Position numbers and translations under genes: made by a program. Below are positions 16,700-24,891 of a stretch of 64,000 nucleotides of DNA, piece after piece. How positions within the stretch are numbered: the stretch's first letter is position 1; each line of letters begins with the position of its first letter. This DNA is from Amycolatopsis rubida (GTDB lineage Bacteria; Actinomycetota; Actinomycetes; Mycobacteriales; Pseudonocardiaceae): assembly GCF_900115345.1 (NCBI RefSeq), contig NZ_FOWC01000002.1:1054001-1118000 (forward strand), in the 5' to 3' direction. The notes beneath the pieces were generated by a model. That model was not told the DNA's origin, did not search any database, and worked only from the letters and a program-made list of their open reading frames with translations.

Positions 16700-17727
16700 G
16701 ACCGAATGCTCCTTCGCAGGCTTCCGATGCCCAGCGACGTCCCGGCGGGCGTCGCGGCAGCCGGTGGTTCCGGCTCGGGCGGGGCGTCCGGCGGATCTTC
16801 GAGGAAGTCCGCGGTCGGCACGTAGAACAGCGCGCCGGTGTGCGGCGTGGAGAAGTCGAGAATCCGGTCGTAGGTGCCCGGCGGCGACCCGACGAACATG
16901 TTCTCCAGCATTTTCTCGATCACCGCCGGAGATTTGGTGTAGCCGATGAAATAGGTGCCGAACTCGTCGTGCCCCGGACGGCCGAACGGCATGTTGTCGC
17001 GCAGGATGTCGAGTTCGTTGCCCTCGTCGTCGGTGATCACGTTGAGCGCGATGTGCGCGTCGGCGGGCTTTTCCTCGTCCGACATCTCCACATCGGACAG
17101 TTTGCGCCGTCCGATCACCAGTTCCTGCTGTTCGGTGGTGAGCGCGTTCCACGCCCCCATGTCGTGCAGATACTTCTGCACGACCACATAGCTGCCCCGG
17201 TTGAACGGTTCGTCGTCGTCCACCAGCACCGCCTGGTTGACGCCGTTGCCGGTCGGGTTCTCCGTGCCGTCGACGAAGCCGAGCACGTCGCGCGCGTCGA
17301 AGTACCGGAAGCCCTGCACCTCGTCGAGCACCTTCACCGAACCGCGCAGCCGGTCCATGATCAGCGATTCCAGCTCGAAGCACAGGTCGAGCCGCTCGGC
17401 ACGGAGGTGGAACAGCAGGTCGGCCTCGGCGGTGCGGACGCTCGTGTGCTTCTCGCCGGAGAAAACCGGCAGCTCGTGCAGCTCGGCGGGCCGCGGGCCG
17501 CCGTAGATCCGGTCCCACGCCGCCGAGGAGATCCCGGCGACACAGGTCAGCCCGGCCCCGGCGGCACGGAAACCGACCGCGCGCTGCAGCCCGGCCAAGT
17601 CGGCGAGCAGGTCTTTCGCGGTCTGCTCGGCACCGGCCTCGACCTGGACCATCAGGAAGATCGCCGCCCTGGTCAACGGTGCGGAAACGGCCTGCGGCCC
17701 CGGCGGTTCAAGGTCCCCCGCTTGCAC
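16696..17727 (-). CDS. DyP-type heme peroxidase, encapsulin cargo
   Basis: 343 residues from GTG 17727. Dye-decolorising peroxidase motifs are GFVDGTENP (catalytic Asp153), ADAHIALN (proximal heme ligand His225) and ILRDNMPFG (distal Arg243). The enzyme uses hydrogen peroxide to oxidise bulky organic substrates. After a Pro-rich linker the protein ends TSLGIGSLRRSIRS, a classic encapsulin-targeting peptide, so it should be packaged in the shell made by the next gene. It has no signal peptide, consistent with a cytoplasmic compartment. Confidence 0.95.
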   Translation of the reverse strand: MQAGDLEPPGPQAVSAPLTRAAIFLMVQVEAGAEQTAKDLLADLAGLQRAVGFRAAGAGLTCVAGISSAAWDRIYGGPRPAELHELPVFSGEKHTSVRTAEADLLFHLRAERLDLCFELESLIMDRLRGSVKVLDEVQGFRYFDARDVLGFVDGTENPTGNGVNQAVLVDDDEPFNRGSYVVVQKYLHDMGAWNALTTEQQELVIGRRKLSDVEMSDEEKPADAHIALNVITDDEGNELDILRDNMPFGRPGHDEFGTYFIGYTKSPAVIEKMLENMFVGSPPGTYDRILDFSTPHTGALFYVPTADFLEDPPDAPPEPEPPAAATPAGTSLGIGSLRRSIRS

Positions 17728-17868
17728 GCTCGCGCACCCCTTCTCGCCCGGTGACCGTCCGAGCGCATCCTAACCACGGACGGGCGAGCGCACCCGGCAT
17801 CGCCACTCGGGCGGGGTAACCGAGTGACGCGGCACAGACGACCTTGTCCGTCTCGACAACTCGCCGGG

Positions 17869-18606
17869 TCAGAACTGCCCGCCGCCCGCGTGCACCGTCT
17901 GGCCGGTGACCCAGCGGGCCCGCTCCGAGGCCAGGAACCCCACGATGTCCGCGATGTCGCCGGGTTCGGCGATCCGGCCGAGCGGCGTCTGGCTCGCGCT
18001 GTACTCGACCACCCCGGGCGGCCCGTCGGCGAGGAGCGCGTCGGTGCGGACCGCGCCCGGCAGCACACTGTTCACCGTCACGCCGCGCGGGCCGAGTTCC
18101 TTAGCCAGCACCCGCACGAACTGGTCTCCGGCTGCTTTCGCGGCACCGTAGATCCCGGTGCCGGGCCGGGCCGTCTGGACCACTCCGCTCGACACCACGA
18201 CGATCCGGCCGCCGTCGCGCACTCGCCGGGCCGCCTCGCGCAAGGACACGAAGGTGGGCCGCAGGTTCGTGGTGAAGATCAGGTCGAAGATCTCGTCGGA
18301 GGCCTCGGCGAGCGGCACGAACCGGGCGATCCCCACGTTGGCGACGACCACGTCGAGGCCGCCGAATTCCTGTTCCGCGCGGTCGAAAAGGCCACGTAGC
18401 TCGGCGTCGTCAGTGACGTCCGCGCGCAGGGCGACTGCCCGCCCGCCGTCCGCGCGGATCTTGGCGACGACGGCCTCGGCCGAGTCCTGATCGGAGCGGT
18501 AGTTGAGCGCGACGGAAAACCCGTCCGCGCCGAGTCGTTCCGCGATGGCCCGGCCGATCCCGCGCGAACTGCCGGTGACCAAGGCGACGCCCGTTTCCCT
18601 TTGCAC
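17869..18606 (-). CDS. short-chain dehydrogenase/reductase (FabG-like)
   Basis: 245 residues from GTG 18606. The NAD(P)-binding TGSSRGIG motif is at residues 11-18, the NxG motif appears as VANVG, the catalytic Ser lies in VVVSSG, and the YGAAK Tyr/Lys pair is present. The C-terminal DIADIVGFLASERARWVTGQ segment is typical of classical SDRs of the 3-oxoacyl-ACP reductase type. An Asn-Tyr-Arg after the second strand (LNYRSD) favours NADPH. The substrate is unknown and there is no operon partner. Confidence 0.85.
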   Translation of the reverse strand: MQRETGVALVTGSSRGIGRAIAERLGADGFSVALNYRSDQDSAEAVVAKIRADGGRAVALRADVTDDAELRGLFDRAEQEFGGLDVVVANVGIARFVPLAEASDEIFDLIFTTNLRPTFVSLREAARRVRDGGRIVVVSSGVVQTARPGTGIYGAAKAAGDQFVRVLAKELGPRGVTVNSVLPGAVRTDALLADGPPGVVEYSASQTPLGRIAEPGDIADIVGFLASERARWVTGQTVHAGGGQF

Positions 18607-18622
18607 AAAGCCAGTTTAGAGC

Positions 18623-19183
18623 TCATCGGTGCCCGGCCAGGCTCAGCCGAACCGCCATCTTCGCCAGCCGTTCGCCGACCACGAGCCCGAGTGCCCCGAT
18701 CCCGGCACCGACCACGAATCCCGCTAGCACGTCGTGCGGATAATGCGCCCCGACGTACACCCGCGAAATCCCCATCAGCACCGCGAAAACGAGCGCCCAG
18801 AGTCCCCATTTGCGGTTGACCAGCAACAACGCCACCGCGAACGCGGCGACGATGACCGTGTGGTTGCTGGGAAAGGCGTAGTCAGCCGGCGGGTCGCAGG
18901 GCAGCAGCGTGTGCACCCCCGGAACCACGCGGCACGGCCGGACCTCGGCGAACACCGACTTCAGCACGGTGTCCACGGCGAGCGCCACCGCGATCGCGAT
19001 CGGCACCCACGCCGCGGCCGCCAGCGCCGCCGGTCCCCTGGTCCGCGCCCGCCAGAGCACCGCGAGGATCACCGGCACCACCAGGAACACCCCGTACTCG
19101 CTGAACGTCGTCGCGATTCCCGCCAGCCAGTGCTGTGACCAGGCGAAATCCGTGACATCGCGATACCAGCCAGCGTCGATCAT
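18623..19183 (-). CDS. PAP2-family membrane phosphatase
   Basis: 186 residues, six hydrophobic segments. The three PAP2 signature motifs are visible as EVRPCR, FPSNHTV and SRVYVGAHYPHDVLAG. The family dephosphorylates lipid phosphates such as undecaprenyl diphosphate or phosphatidate at the outer membrane face. The ATG at 19183 overlaps the stop of the upstream DedA gene. Both genes are downstream of BlaI-like operators, so regulation with the envelope genes nearby is plausible. Confidence 0.85.
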   Translation of the reverse strand: MIDAGWYRDVTDFAWSQHWLAGIATTFSEYGVFLVVPVILAVLWRARTRGPAALAAAAWVPIAIAVALAVDTVLKSVFAEVRPCRVVPGVHTLLPCDPPADYAFPSNHTVIVAAFAVALLLVNRKWGLWALVFAVLMGISRVYVGAHYPHDVLAGFVVGAGIGALGLVVGERLAKMAVRLSLAGHR

Positions 19184-19782
19184 CGCGGCACGCTCCGGCG
19201 TGCGCGGACGAGTTCGACCAGCAGCGGGCTCAGCGAAAGCAGCACCACGACAGCGATGATCGGCAGCAGGTACGTGTCGATGTTGGGCACCGACGCTCCC
19301 AGCGCGTACCCGGCCAGCGTCACCCCGACCGTCCACAGCAGACCGCCGAGCACCTGCCACAACGCGAACTTCGCGGCGGGCATCCCGGCGATGCCGACGA
19401 GCGGGTTCAACACGGTCCGGACCACCGGGATGAACCGCGCCAGCACTACCGCCTTGCCGAGTCCGTACCGGGTGAGCAGCGCCGATCCGCGCGCGACGCC
19501 CTCGTGCAGGTGCTTGCTGCGCACCCGGGCGAGCAGCGCGCCGCCGCCGCGCCGGCCGAGGACATACCCGGTCTGCGCACCGAGCAGCGCTCCGGCCGCC
19601 GCTGCGACGATGACGGCCGCGAGCGGCAGGTGCAGCTTCGACGAGGCTGCCAGCACCCCCGCGGTGAACAACAGCGAGTCGCCGGGCAGGAAAAAGCCCA
19701 CGAGCAGGCCGGTCTCGGCGAACATCACCGCGAAGACGCCGAGCGGGCCGAACGCGGCCAGCAGCCACTTCGGGTCGAGCAT
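19180..19782 (-). CDS. DedA-family membrane protein
   Basis: 200 residues from ATG 19782, with GGAGGTGGGG upstream. The DedA/SNARE-associated pattern is present: FAETGLLVGFFLPGDSLLF near the N-terminus and VVLARFIPVVRT in the central loop, with four or more membrane helices. The family is linked to lipid-carrier or phospholipid translocation. It heads a two-gene operon with the PAP2 phosphatase and is divergent from blaI. Pairing of a flippase-like DedA and a lipid phosphatase fits recycling of a lipid carrier, as inference. Confidence 0.85.
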   Translation of the reverse strand: MLDPKWLLAAFGPLGVFAVMFAETGLLVGFFLPGDSLLFTAGVLAASSKLHLPLAAVIVAAAAGALLGAQTGYVLGRRGGGALLARVRSKHLHEGVARGSALLTRYGLGKAVVLARFIPVVRTVLNPLVGIAGMPAAKFALWQVLGGLLWTVGVTLAGYALGASVPNIDTYLLPIIAVVVLLSLSPLLVELVRARRSVPR

Positions 19783-19798
19783 GCCCCACCTCCAATTA

Positions 19799-19831
19799 CT
19801 ACATAACTGTCGAAATTCTACATGAACGTAG
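19799..19831. promoter_or_regulatory. BlaI-type operator pair between dedA-like gene and blaI
   Basis: CTACATGAACGTAG (19818-19831) matches CTACA-N4-TGTAG with one mismatch, and CTACATAACTGT (19799) is a weaker half. They lie between the divergent DedA operon and the BlaI-family gene, so repression of both by BlaI is expected. Perfect versions occur at 22879-22911. Confidence 0.6.
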
Positions 19832-19873
19832 TAGCTGACTGAACTGCTTCGACAAGCAGGTAGAATTTGGGGC

Positions 19874-20251
19874 ATGCGCAACGGACGGGGCGAGAGTGCC
19901 CGGCGGGCTCCCGGCGAGCTGGAGGCCGAGGTGCTCGCGGTGCTGTGGGAATCCGACGAGCCGATGTCGGCCGCCGGCGTGCAGGAGCGGATCGGCGGCG
20001 GGCTGGCCTACACCACCGTCGTCACGATCCTGTCCCGGCTGTTCGAGAAGGGCGTGGCAACCCGGGAGAAGCAGGGCCGCTCGTTCACCTACCGCGCCGC
20101 CGACGACGAACCCGGGCTCGCCGCCCGCCGGATGAGCAAGGTGCTCGACGCCGAAGCGGACCGGTCCAGCGTGCTGGCGAAATTCGTGTCGAACCTGTCC
20201 GAATCGGACGAGGCCGTGCTGCGCGACCTGCTGCGCCAGAACGGCGGCTGA
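19874..20251 (+). CDS. BlaI/MecI/CopY-family transcriptional repressor
   Basis: 125 residues. The winged-helix domain shows ELEAEVLAVLWESDEPMSA and the recognition region GGLAYTTVVTILSRLFEKG, followed by the GRSFTYRAA wing and a C-terminal dimerisation helix. BlaI proteins repress promoters with TACA...TGTA operators and are inactivated by a membrane M56 sensor protease, here the next gene three bases downstream. The partner and operators suggest control of cell-envelope genes, not of a beta-lactamase, since none of those in this window carries such an operator. Confidence 0.9.
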   Translation: MRNGRGESARRAPGELEAEVLAVLWESDEPMSAAGVQERIGGGLAYTTVVTILSRLFEKGVATREKQGRSFTYRAADDEPGLAARRMSKVLDAEADRSSVLAKFVSNLSESDEAVLRDLLRQNGG

Positions 20252-20253
20252 CC

Positions 20254-21252
20254 GTGAACCCCGACCTGCTCGCTCCGCTGCTGCTGCCGCTGGCGTCCTG
20301 GCCGGTGGCGCGCTGGATCGCACCCCGATTGCCGCCGCGGCTCGGCAGCTGGCTGCTCGCCGGTTCCGCGCTGGTGCTCGCCGTCGGCAGCACGGCGACG
20401 CTCGCGGTCCTCGCGGCGGCGGGTCTCGCGCAGTTGCCGTTTGTCGGCGAGCTGGGCGATTTCTCCGCGATCGCGTTCCACGGAGCCGACGCGGTGAACC
20501 TGCCGCTGGCGATCGTCAGCGGGGTCGCGCTCGTCGTCACCGCTGTCGCGTTGACGCGGGCGGCGATGCGGCACGCACGTTGGCACCGGAAGGTGCACGC
20601 CGAGCTGAACACGCACACCCGCGAGGCTGGCTTCGTTCTGCTGCCGGGTGCGGAACCGGTCGCGTTCGCGGTGGCTGGAGGCGGCGGCCGGATCGCGGTG
20701 TCCAGCGGGATGCTCGCGGTGCTGGAACCCCAGGAACGCCGCGCACTGCTTGCGCATGAACGCGCACATCTGCGGCTGCGGCACCACGTTTTCGCCGCGA
20801 TCGTGACGGTCGCGACCACGGTCAACCCGGTGCTACGACCGCTCGGCTCGGCGGCCCGGTTCGCACTCGAACGCTGGGCGGACGAAGCGGCCGCGGACCG
20901 CCTCGGCGACCGGAAACTGGTGGCCACGGCGGTCGCGAAGGCCGCACTGGCCAGCCGGTCCCAGCCGTCGCTCGCGCTTGCCGCGACCGGCGGACCGGTG
21001 CCGCAACGCGTGCGTGCACTGCTTTCCGCCCCGCCGTCCGGTTCGCGGCGGAATCCGTTGGCGGCCGTGGCGGTGGCGGTCGTGCTCGGCGCGTGCACCT
21101 GGTCAGCGGCCAGCACGCTCGACGCGGCGACCGATCTCCACTCCGGACTCGAGACCGCGCAGCACGCCGCTTGCGTGCTCGCGCAGGGGACCCACGGCGA
21201 GTCCGCGCTCCCGGCATTCCGACACCAGCACCGGGACTGCGCCGAGCGCTGA
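20254..21252 (+). CDS. M56-family membrane metallopeptidase (BlaR1-like)
   Basis: 332 residues from GTG 20254. Several membrane helices lead to a zinc-protease site LLAHERAHLRLRHH (HExxH) with a downstream ERWADEAAAD segment likely to supply the third ligand. A further hydrophobic segment is near the C-terminus. It lacks the penicillin-binding sensor domain of BlaR1/MecR1, so the inducer is unknown. It is cotranscribed with blaI. Its last 150 bases overlap the convergent deacetylase gene. Confidence 0.85.
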   Translation: MNPDLLAPLLLPLASWPVARWIAPRLPPRLGSWLLAGSALVLAVGSTATLAVLAAAGLAQLPFVGELGDFSAIAFHGADAVNLPLAIVSGVALVVTAVALTRAAMRHARWHRKVHAELNTHTREAGFVLLPGAEPVAFAVAGGGGRIAVSSGMLAVLEPQERRALLAHERAHLRLRHHVFAAIVTVATTVNPVLRPLGSAARFALERWADEAAADRLGDRKLVATAVAKAALASRSQPSLALAATGGPVPQRVRALLSAPPSGSRRNPLAAVAVAVVLGACTWSAASTLDAATDLHSGLETAQHAACVLAQGTHGESALPAFRHQHRDCAER

Positions 21253-21852
21253 TCGCCACGCTCCCGGCGCGGCGGCGACGTCGGAGTCGTGCAGCAGAAT
21301 CGTGCCGCCGCCGGTCAGTTTTCGGCACACGGTGCGCACGACTGAGCGCGGAGTGGCGCGACTGGTCCAGTCGAATCCCCAGGTACTCCATAAAACGGGC
21401 TGAAGTCCGAGCGTTCGTGCCGAGACCAAGGCACTCGCGCTGAACACTCCGTACGGCGCGCGCAGCCACTGTGGTCGCGTGCCGGTGACGAGTTCGATCA
21501 GGTCGACGGTGTGCGCCAGTTCGTCGTGAAGGGCCTTCGGCGAGCGGCGCAGGAAGCAGCGGTGATCCCAGCCGTGCACTGCGATCTCGTGCCCCGCCGC
21601 GGCGATCTCCTGGCCTAGTTCCGGCGCGGCGGCCAGTTCCCGGCCTAGCACGAAGAAGGTCGCACGGACGTCCAGTTTTTCGAGCACTCGCAGGAATCGC
21701 GGCGTTGACTCCGGTTTCGGGCCGTCGTCGAAGGTCAATGCCACGTGGCCAAACTCGCCTCGTCCGGCAAGCCGGGGCGTTCTCAGCTGCGGTACGAAGA
21801 ACGCGGCTGGTGCTCCGTGCACAAGGGCTGCCGCGGCGAGACCGCGGATCAT
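21103..21852 (-). CDS. polysaccharide deacetylase (NodB/CE4) family protein
   Basis: 249 residues from ATG 21852, which overlaps the stop of the glycosyltransferase gene. NodB motifs are visible: motif 1 VALTFDDGP (metal and catalytic Asp), motif 2 HEIAVHGWDHR in place of the usual HSxxH, motif 3 LRAPYG, and the late ILLHDS motif. A hydrophobic N-terminus suggests membrane association or export. CE4 enzymes remove N-acetyl groups from glycans such as peptidoglycan. About 50 C-terminal codons overlap the M56 gene on the other strand. Confidence 0.8.
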   Translation of the reverse strand: MIRGLAAAALVHGAPAAFFVPQLRTPRLAGRGEFGHVALTFDDGPKPESTPRFLRVLEKLDVRATFFVLGRELAAAPELGQEIAAAGHEIAVHGWDHRCFLRRSPKALHDELAHTVDLIELVTGTRPQWLRAPYGVFSASALVSARTLGLQPVLWSTWGFDWTSRATPRSVVRTVCRKLTGGGTILLHDSDVAAAPGAWRSALGAVPVLVSECRERGLAVGPLREHASGVLRGLESGVEIGRRVERAGR

Positions 21853-22859
21853 CCGGCCGCCTTGACCGGTCGGGGCAGCAACCACTCCAGTGCCTCGGCC
21901 AGCTCGCTCGGCGAACGGACCCACGGGACGATGCCGTCATTGTGCAGCACGGCGGCGTTGGCTCGGCCGTGGCCGGGCAGGCAACGGTAGGTCAGCACGG
22001 GAAGGCCGGTCGCGAGCGCCTCCGACGTCGTCAACCCGCCCGCGTTCTGCACCACGACGTCGCACGCGCGCATCAGTTCCGGCATCCGGTCGACCCAGCC
22101 GAATACGTGCCGGTGTCCGGTTTTCCGCAGTTTTTCCGCCAGCGCTTCGTTGCGCCCGCACACTACGACCGGCTCGATGAGTCCGGTCGCGAGAAGGTCG
22201 CCGGCGGTCTGTCCGATTTGGCCGACGCCCCAGGATCCGGCCACGATCAACGCGAGCGGGCCGTCGTGCGGAAGGCCGAAGGCGAGCCGGAGCCGCAGCC
22301 GTTCGGCGATTCCGGCCGCGGGCCGGAAGGCGGGCGCGACCAGCGGACGCGAGACGAGCGTGCGATCGGCTCCGAGCGCTTGGGCTTGGCGGGCGGCGGT
22401 TTCGTTGGGAGCGACGGTGAGCGTCGCGTCCGGACTCACGCACAGCCGGTGCACCGACGGGTCGGTGAGGTAGACGACCAGCGGCGCGGTCAGTTCGTGC
22501 GACCGCCGCAGCCGGGCGACCGCGAGCGTGGCGAGCGGATAGGTCGACACGACGACATCAGTGTCCTCCCCCAGCAGTTCGCGCAGCCGGGGCGTGGCGA
22601 GGCCGGCGAACCGGCGGGCGGCACCAGCCAGCGCGGGGGCGCCCAATGCGCTGAGCAGCCAGTCCCAGCTGCGCGGGACCGTGTTCAGCTGCTGGCGGTA
22701 GGCGCCGCAGAGCAGCTCGCCGAGTCTTCCCGGCAGCAGATCCAGGAAATCGGCTCTGACGACGTGCGCGCCGCGGCCGGAAAACCACCGGTCCAGCTCC
22801 CTGGCGGCACCGTCGTGTCCCGCTCCGATCCGGGCGGACACGATCACCACGCGGGCCAT
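21849..22859 (-). CDS. MurG/MGDG synthase-like glycosyltransferase
   Basis: 336 residues with the GT-B layout: N-terminal VSARIGAGHDGAARE as in MGDG synthase and MurG relatives, a central linker, and a C-terminal nucleotide-sugar site with VVVQNAGGLTTSEALATGLPV. AGAGGTG precedes ATG 22859. It probably adds a sugar to a membrane lipid or lipid-linked intermediate at the inner face. It forms an operon with the CE4 deacetylase, so sequential addition and deacetylation of an N-acetyl sugar is plausible. Two perfect BlaI operators lie in front of it. Confidence 0.85.
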   Translation of the reverse strand: MARVVIVSARIGAGHDGAARELDRWFSGRGAHVVRADFLDLLPGRLGELLCGAYRQQLNTVPRSWDWLLSALGAPALAGAARRFAGLATPRLRELLGEDTDVVVSTYPLATLAVARLRRSHELTAPLVVYLTDPSVHRLCVSPDATLTVAPNETAARQAQALGADRTLVSRPLVAPAFRPAAGIAERLRLRLAFGLPHDGPLALIVAGSWGVGQIGQTAGDLLATGLIEPVVVCGRNEALAEKLRKTGHRHVFGWVDRMPELMRACDVVVQNAGGLTTSEALATGLPVLTYRCLPGHGRANAAVLHNDGIVPWVRSPSELAEALEWLLPRPVKAAG

Positions 22860-22878
22860 CGGGCACCTCTTTCTACCT

Positions 22879-22911
22879 CTACATGTTTGTAGTAAAACTA
22901 CATCGCTGTAG
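22879..22911. promoter_or_regulatory. two perfect BlaI-type operators
   Basis: CTACATGTTTGTAG (22879-22892) and CTACATCGCTGTAG (22898-22911) both fit CTACA-N4-TGTAG exactly, 19 bases apart. They sit just upstream of the glycosyltransferase start at 22859 and about 160 bases before the LCP gene start. Confidence 0.75.
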
Positions 22912-23068
22912 AATCAGAGTCGAGGCCGGGCCGCCCGCGGAGATGCACCCTCGGTCCGGCATTCCGGGCACCCTCTCCGCAATTTGGGGGAAGCGGTAAC
23001 CCGTCCAGGTGAGACGCCCGCTACCGTGGGTCTTTCGACCACCGGATGTGGCAGGAAGAGGAACCCCG

Positions 23069-24538
23069 ATGCGTCGCAAGACTTCCAGCGCGCTCCGCGT
23101 CGCCCAGGTGCTCCTGGCCGTAGTTTCGCTGCTGGTCCTCGGCGGCACCGCGTTCGCGTGGTCGAAGCTGAACCAGATCACCGACGGCCTGACCAGGTCC
23201 GATGTGATCGGCTCCGGTTCGAACTCGCCGATGGACGAGCAGAACATCCTGATGGTCGGCCTCGACACGCGCACCGACGCGGAGGGCAATCCGCTGCCCG
23301 AGGATGTGCTCGACCAACTGCACGCGGGCGGTGCCGAGGACGGCGGCGACACGACGGACACGATGATCGTCGTGCACATCCCGGCAGGCGGCGGAAACGC
23401 CACGGCCATCTCGATCCCGCGTGACTCGTATGTCCAGCTTGCCGGGAAGTTCGGGAAGCACAAGATCAACTCGGCTTACACCTATGGGCAGACTGCCCGG
23501 AAGAACGAGCTGAAGGCTCAGGGGGAGTCCGGGGCCCCACTGGAGACAGACTCGGCTCAGGCTGGGGCCAAGACGGCGATTGAGACCGTTCAACAGCTGA
23601 CGGGGTTGACCATTACGCATTACGCCGCGGTTAATCTGGCTGGGTTCTACTACGTTAGCCAGGCCGTTGGCGGGGTTCCGGTTTGCCTTAAGGCTCCGGT
23701 TCGGGATTCCTACTCTGGGGCGAATTTTGCGGCCGGACCGCAGAATGTTGCCGGGGCACAGGCGTTGCAGTTTGTTCGGCAGCGGCATGGGTTGCCTAAT
23801 GGGGACCTGGATCGGATCAAGCGGCAGCAAGTTTTCATGGCCAGTATGGCCAAGACTATTCTTTCCGCTGGGACGCTTACCGACCCAGGCAAGTTGGATG
23901 CGTTGATCGGGTCGGTCAAGAAGGCTGTCGTTGTTGATACCAACTGGGATTTGCTCGGGTTTGCGCAGCAGCTGCACGGGATGAGTGCCGGGAGCATCAA
24001 CTTCGTTACCGTGCCGGTGGTCAGTATTACGTTGAAGACGCCCAATGACGGCGATGCGGTGCAGGTGGATCCTCAGCAGGTGCAGAAGTTCGTACGGGAA
24101 CAGACCGGGGCCGCGACTTCCGCGCCGCCGTCTTCGGCTGCCGGGGATCCCGCGCTGGCGTCCTATGTGGTGGATGTGCGCAACTCGTCCGGGGCGGACG
24201 GGTTGGCCAATCGGGTGGCGGACAAGCTTGCTGCTGCCGGGTACCAGCGGGGATCCGTGGCGAACAGTGCCACTCGGCGGACTTCTACTGTTTATTACGG
24301 TCGGGGGCAGCGTAGCCAGGCTGAGGCTATTGCCACGAAACTGGGCGGGGTTGCGGTGGCTTCGGACAGTTCTTTGGACAAGGATCATTTCCGGGTTTAT
24401 TTGGGGCAGAAGTATTCGGATGATTCCGGGGTGCATCCGGCTTCGGCTCCGGCGGTGATGGAGCCTCCTGCTGGGAATGCTGAGGGCACCGGGAGTGTGC
24501 CGGAGATTACTGCTGATGGGGTTACTTGTGTGAACTGA
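23069..24538 (+). CDS. LytR-CpsA-Psr (LCP) family protein with LytR C-terminal domain
   Basis: 489 residues from ATG 23069 (AGGAAGAGGAA upstream). One N-terminal membrane helix, then an extracellular LCP domain with NILMVGLDTR, the SIPRDSYV motif and RQRHGLPNGDLDRIKRQQ, which provide the conserved Arg/Asp residues. A LytR_C-type domain starts near 375 (YVVDVRNSSGADGLANRV). LCP enzymes attach glycopolymers to peptidoglycan, or arabinogalactan in mycolate-type walls. Codon use changes within the gene: C-ending codons dominate to about 23440, then G- and T-ending codons (GGG, GCT, GTT) take over. Confidence 0.9.
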   Translation: MRRKTSSALRVAQVLLAVVSLLVLGGTAFAWSKLNQITDGLTRSDVIGSGSNSPMDEQNILMVGLDTRTDAEGNPLPEDVLDQLHAGGAEDGGDTTDTMIVVHIPAGGGNATAISIPRDSYVQLAGKFGKHKINSAYTYGQTARKNELKAQGESGAPLETDSAQAGAKTAIETVQQLTGLTITHYAAVNLAGFYYVSQAVGGVPVCLKAPVRDSYSGANFAAGPQNVAGAQALQFVRQRHGLPNGDLDRIKRQQVFMASMAKTILSAGTLTDPGKLDALIGSVKKAVVVDTNWDLLGFAQQLHGMSAGSINFVTVPVVSITLKTPNDGDAVQVDPQQVQKFVREQTGAATSAPPSSAAGDPALASYVVDVRNSSGADGLANRVADKLAAAGYQRGSVANSATRRTSTVYYGRGQRSQAEAIATKLGGVAVASDSSLDKDHFRVYLGQKYSDDSGVHPASAPAVMEPPAGNAEGTGSVPEITADGVTCVN

Positions 24539-24540
24539 CC

Positions 24541-24736
24541 CGGCTCGTGCTTCGCACATCGCGGGTCGGTCGTGCGGTGGGGCACCCCGAAGCTTGATTG
24601 TGCTGACGGTTTGAGGGTGCTTGTCAAGGCGGGAAAGATGCCTTGACAAGCATCCTCAAGACCGCATTTTGGCTTCGTATCGGGGTGCGGGGGCGGTGTG
24701 GGTGCACCGTTCACTGGGTGCACCGGCTGCGGTTTC
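24541..24736. repeat. dispersed intergenic repeat, copy 2 (196 bp)
   Basis: Near-identical to 13630-13824. It begins three bases after the LCP stop codon, and its long hairpin is at 24613-24657. The remaining bases to 24837 are GC-rich, with no gene that I can support. They include a CCCTCACGTACC fragment also seen in the palindromic elements. Confidence 0.9.
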
Positions 24737-24837
24737 CCGTGGGGGGCCAGCTGTCCGTGAAGGGCCCGGCACGGACCCGTTACTGGTCGTGCGGGGTGGC
24801 CCTCACGTACCTAGCGGAGGGCGGGGCGGGGACGCAA

Positions 24838-24868
24838 AACGGGCCGGTCCGCAGAGGACCGGCCCGTT
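24838..24868 (-). terminator. intrinsic terminator of thioester wall protein
   Basis: Perfect 13-base arms (AACGGGCCGGTCC / GGACCGGCCCGTT) flank a five-base loop. Read on the minus strand, the stem is followed by TTTTGCG, so it suits the gene ending at 24892. Confidence 0.85.
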
Positions 24869-24891
24869 GCTGAAGCAGGGTATGCGTTAGA

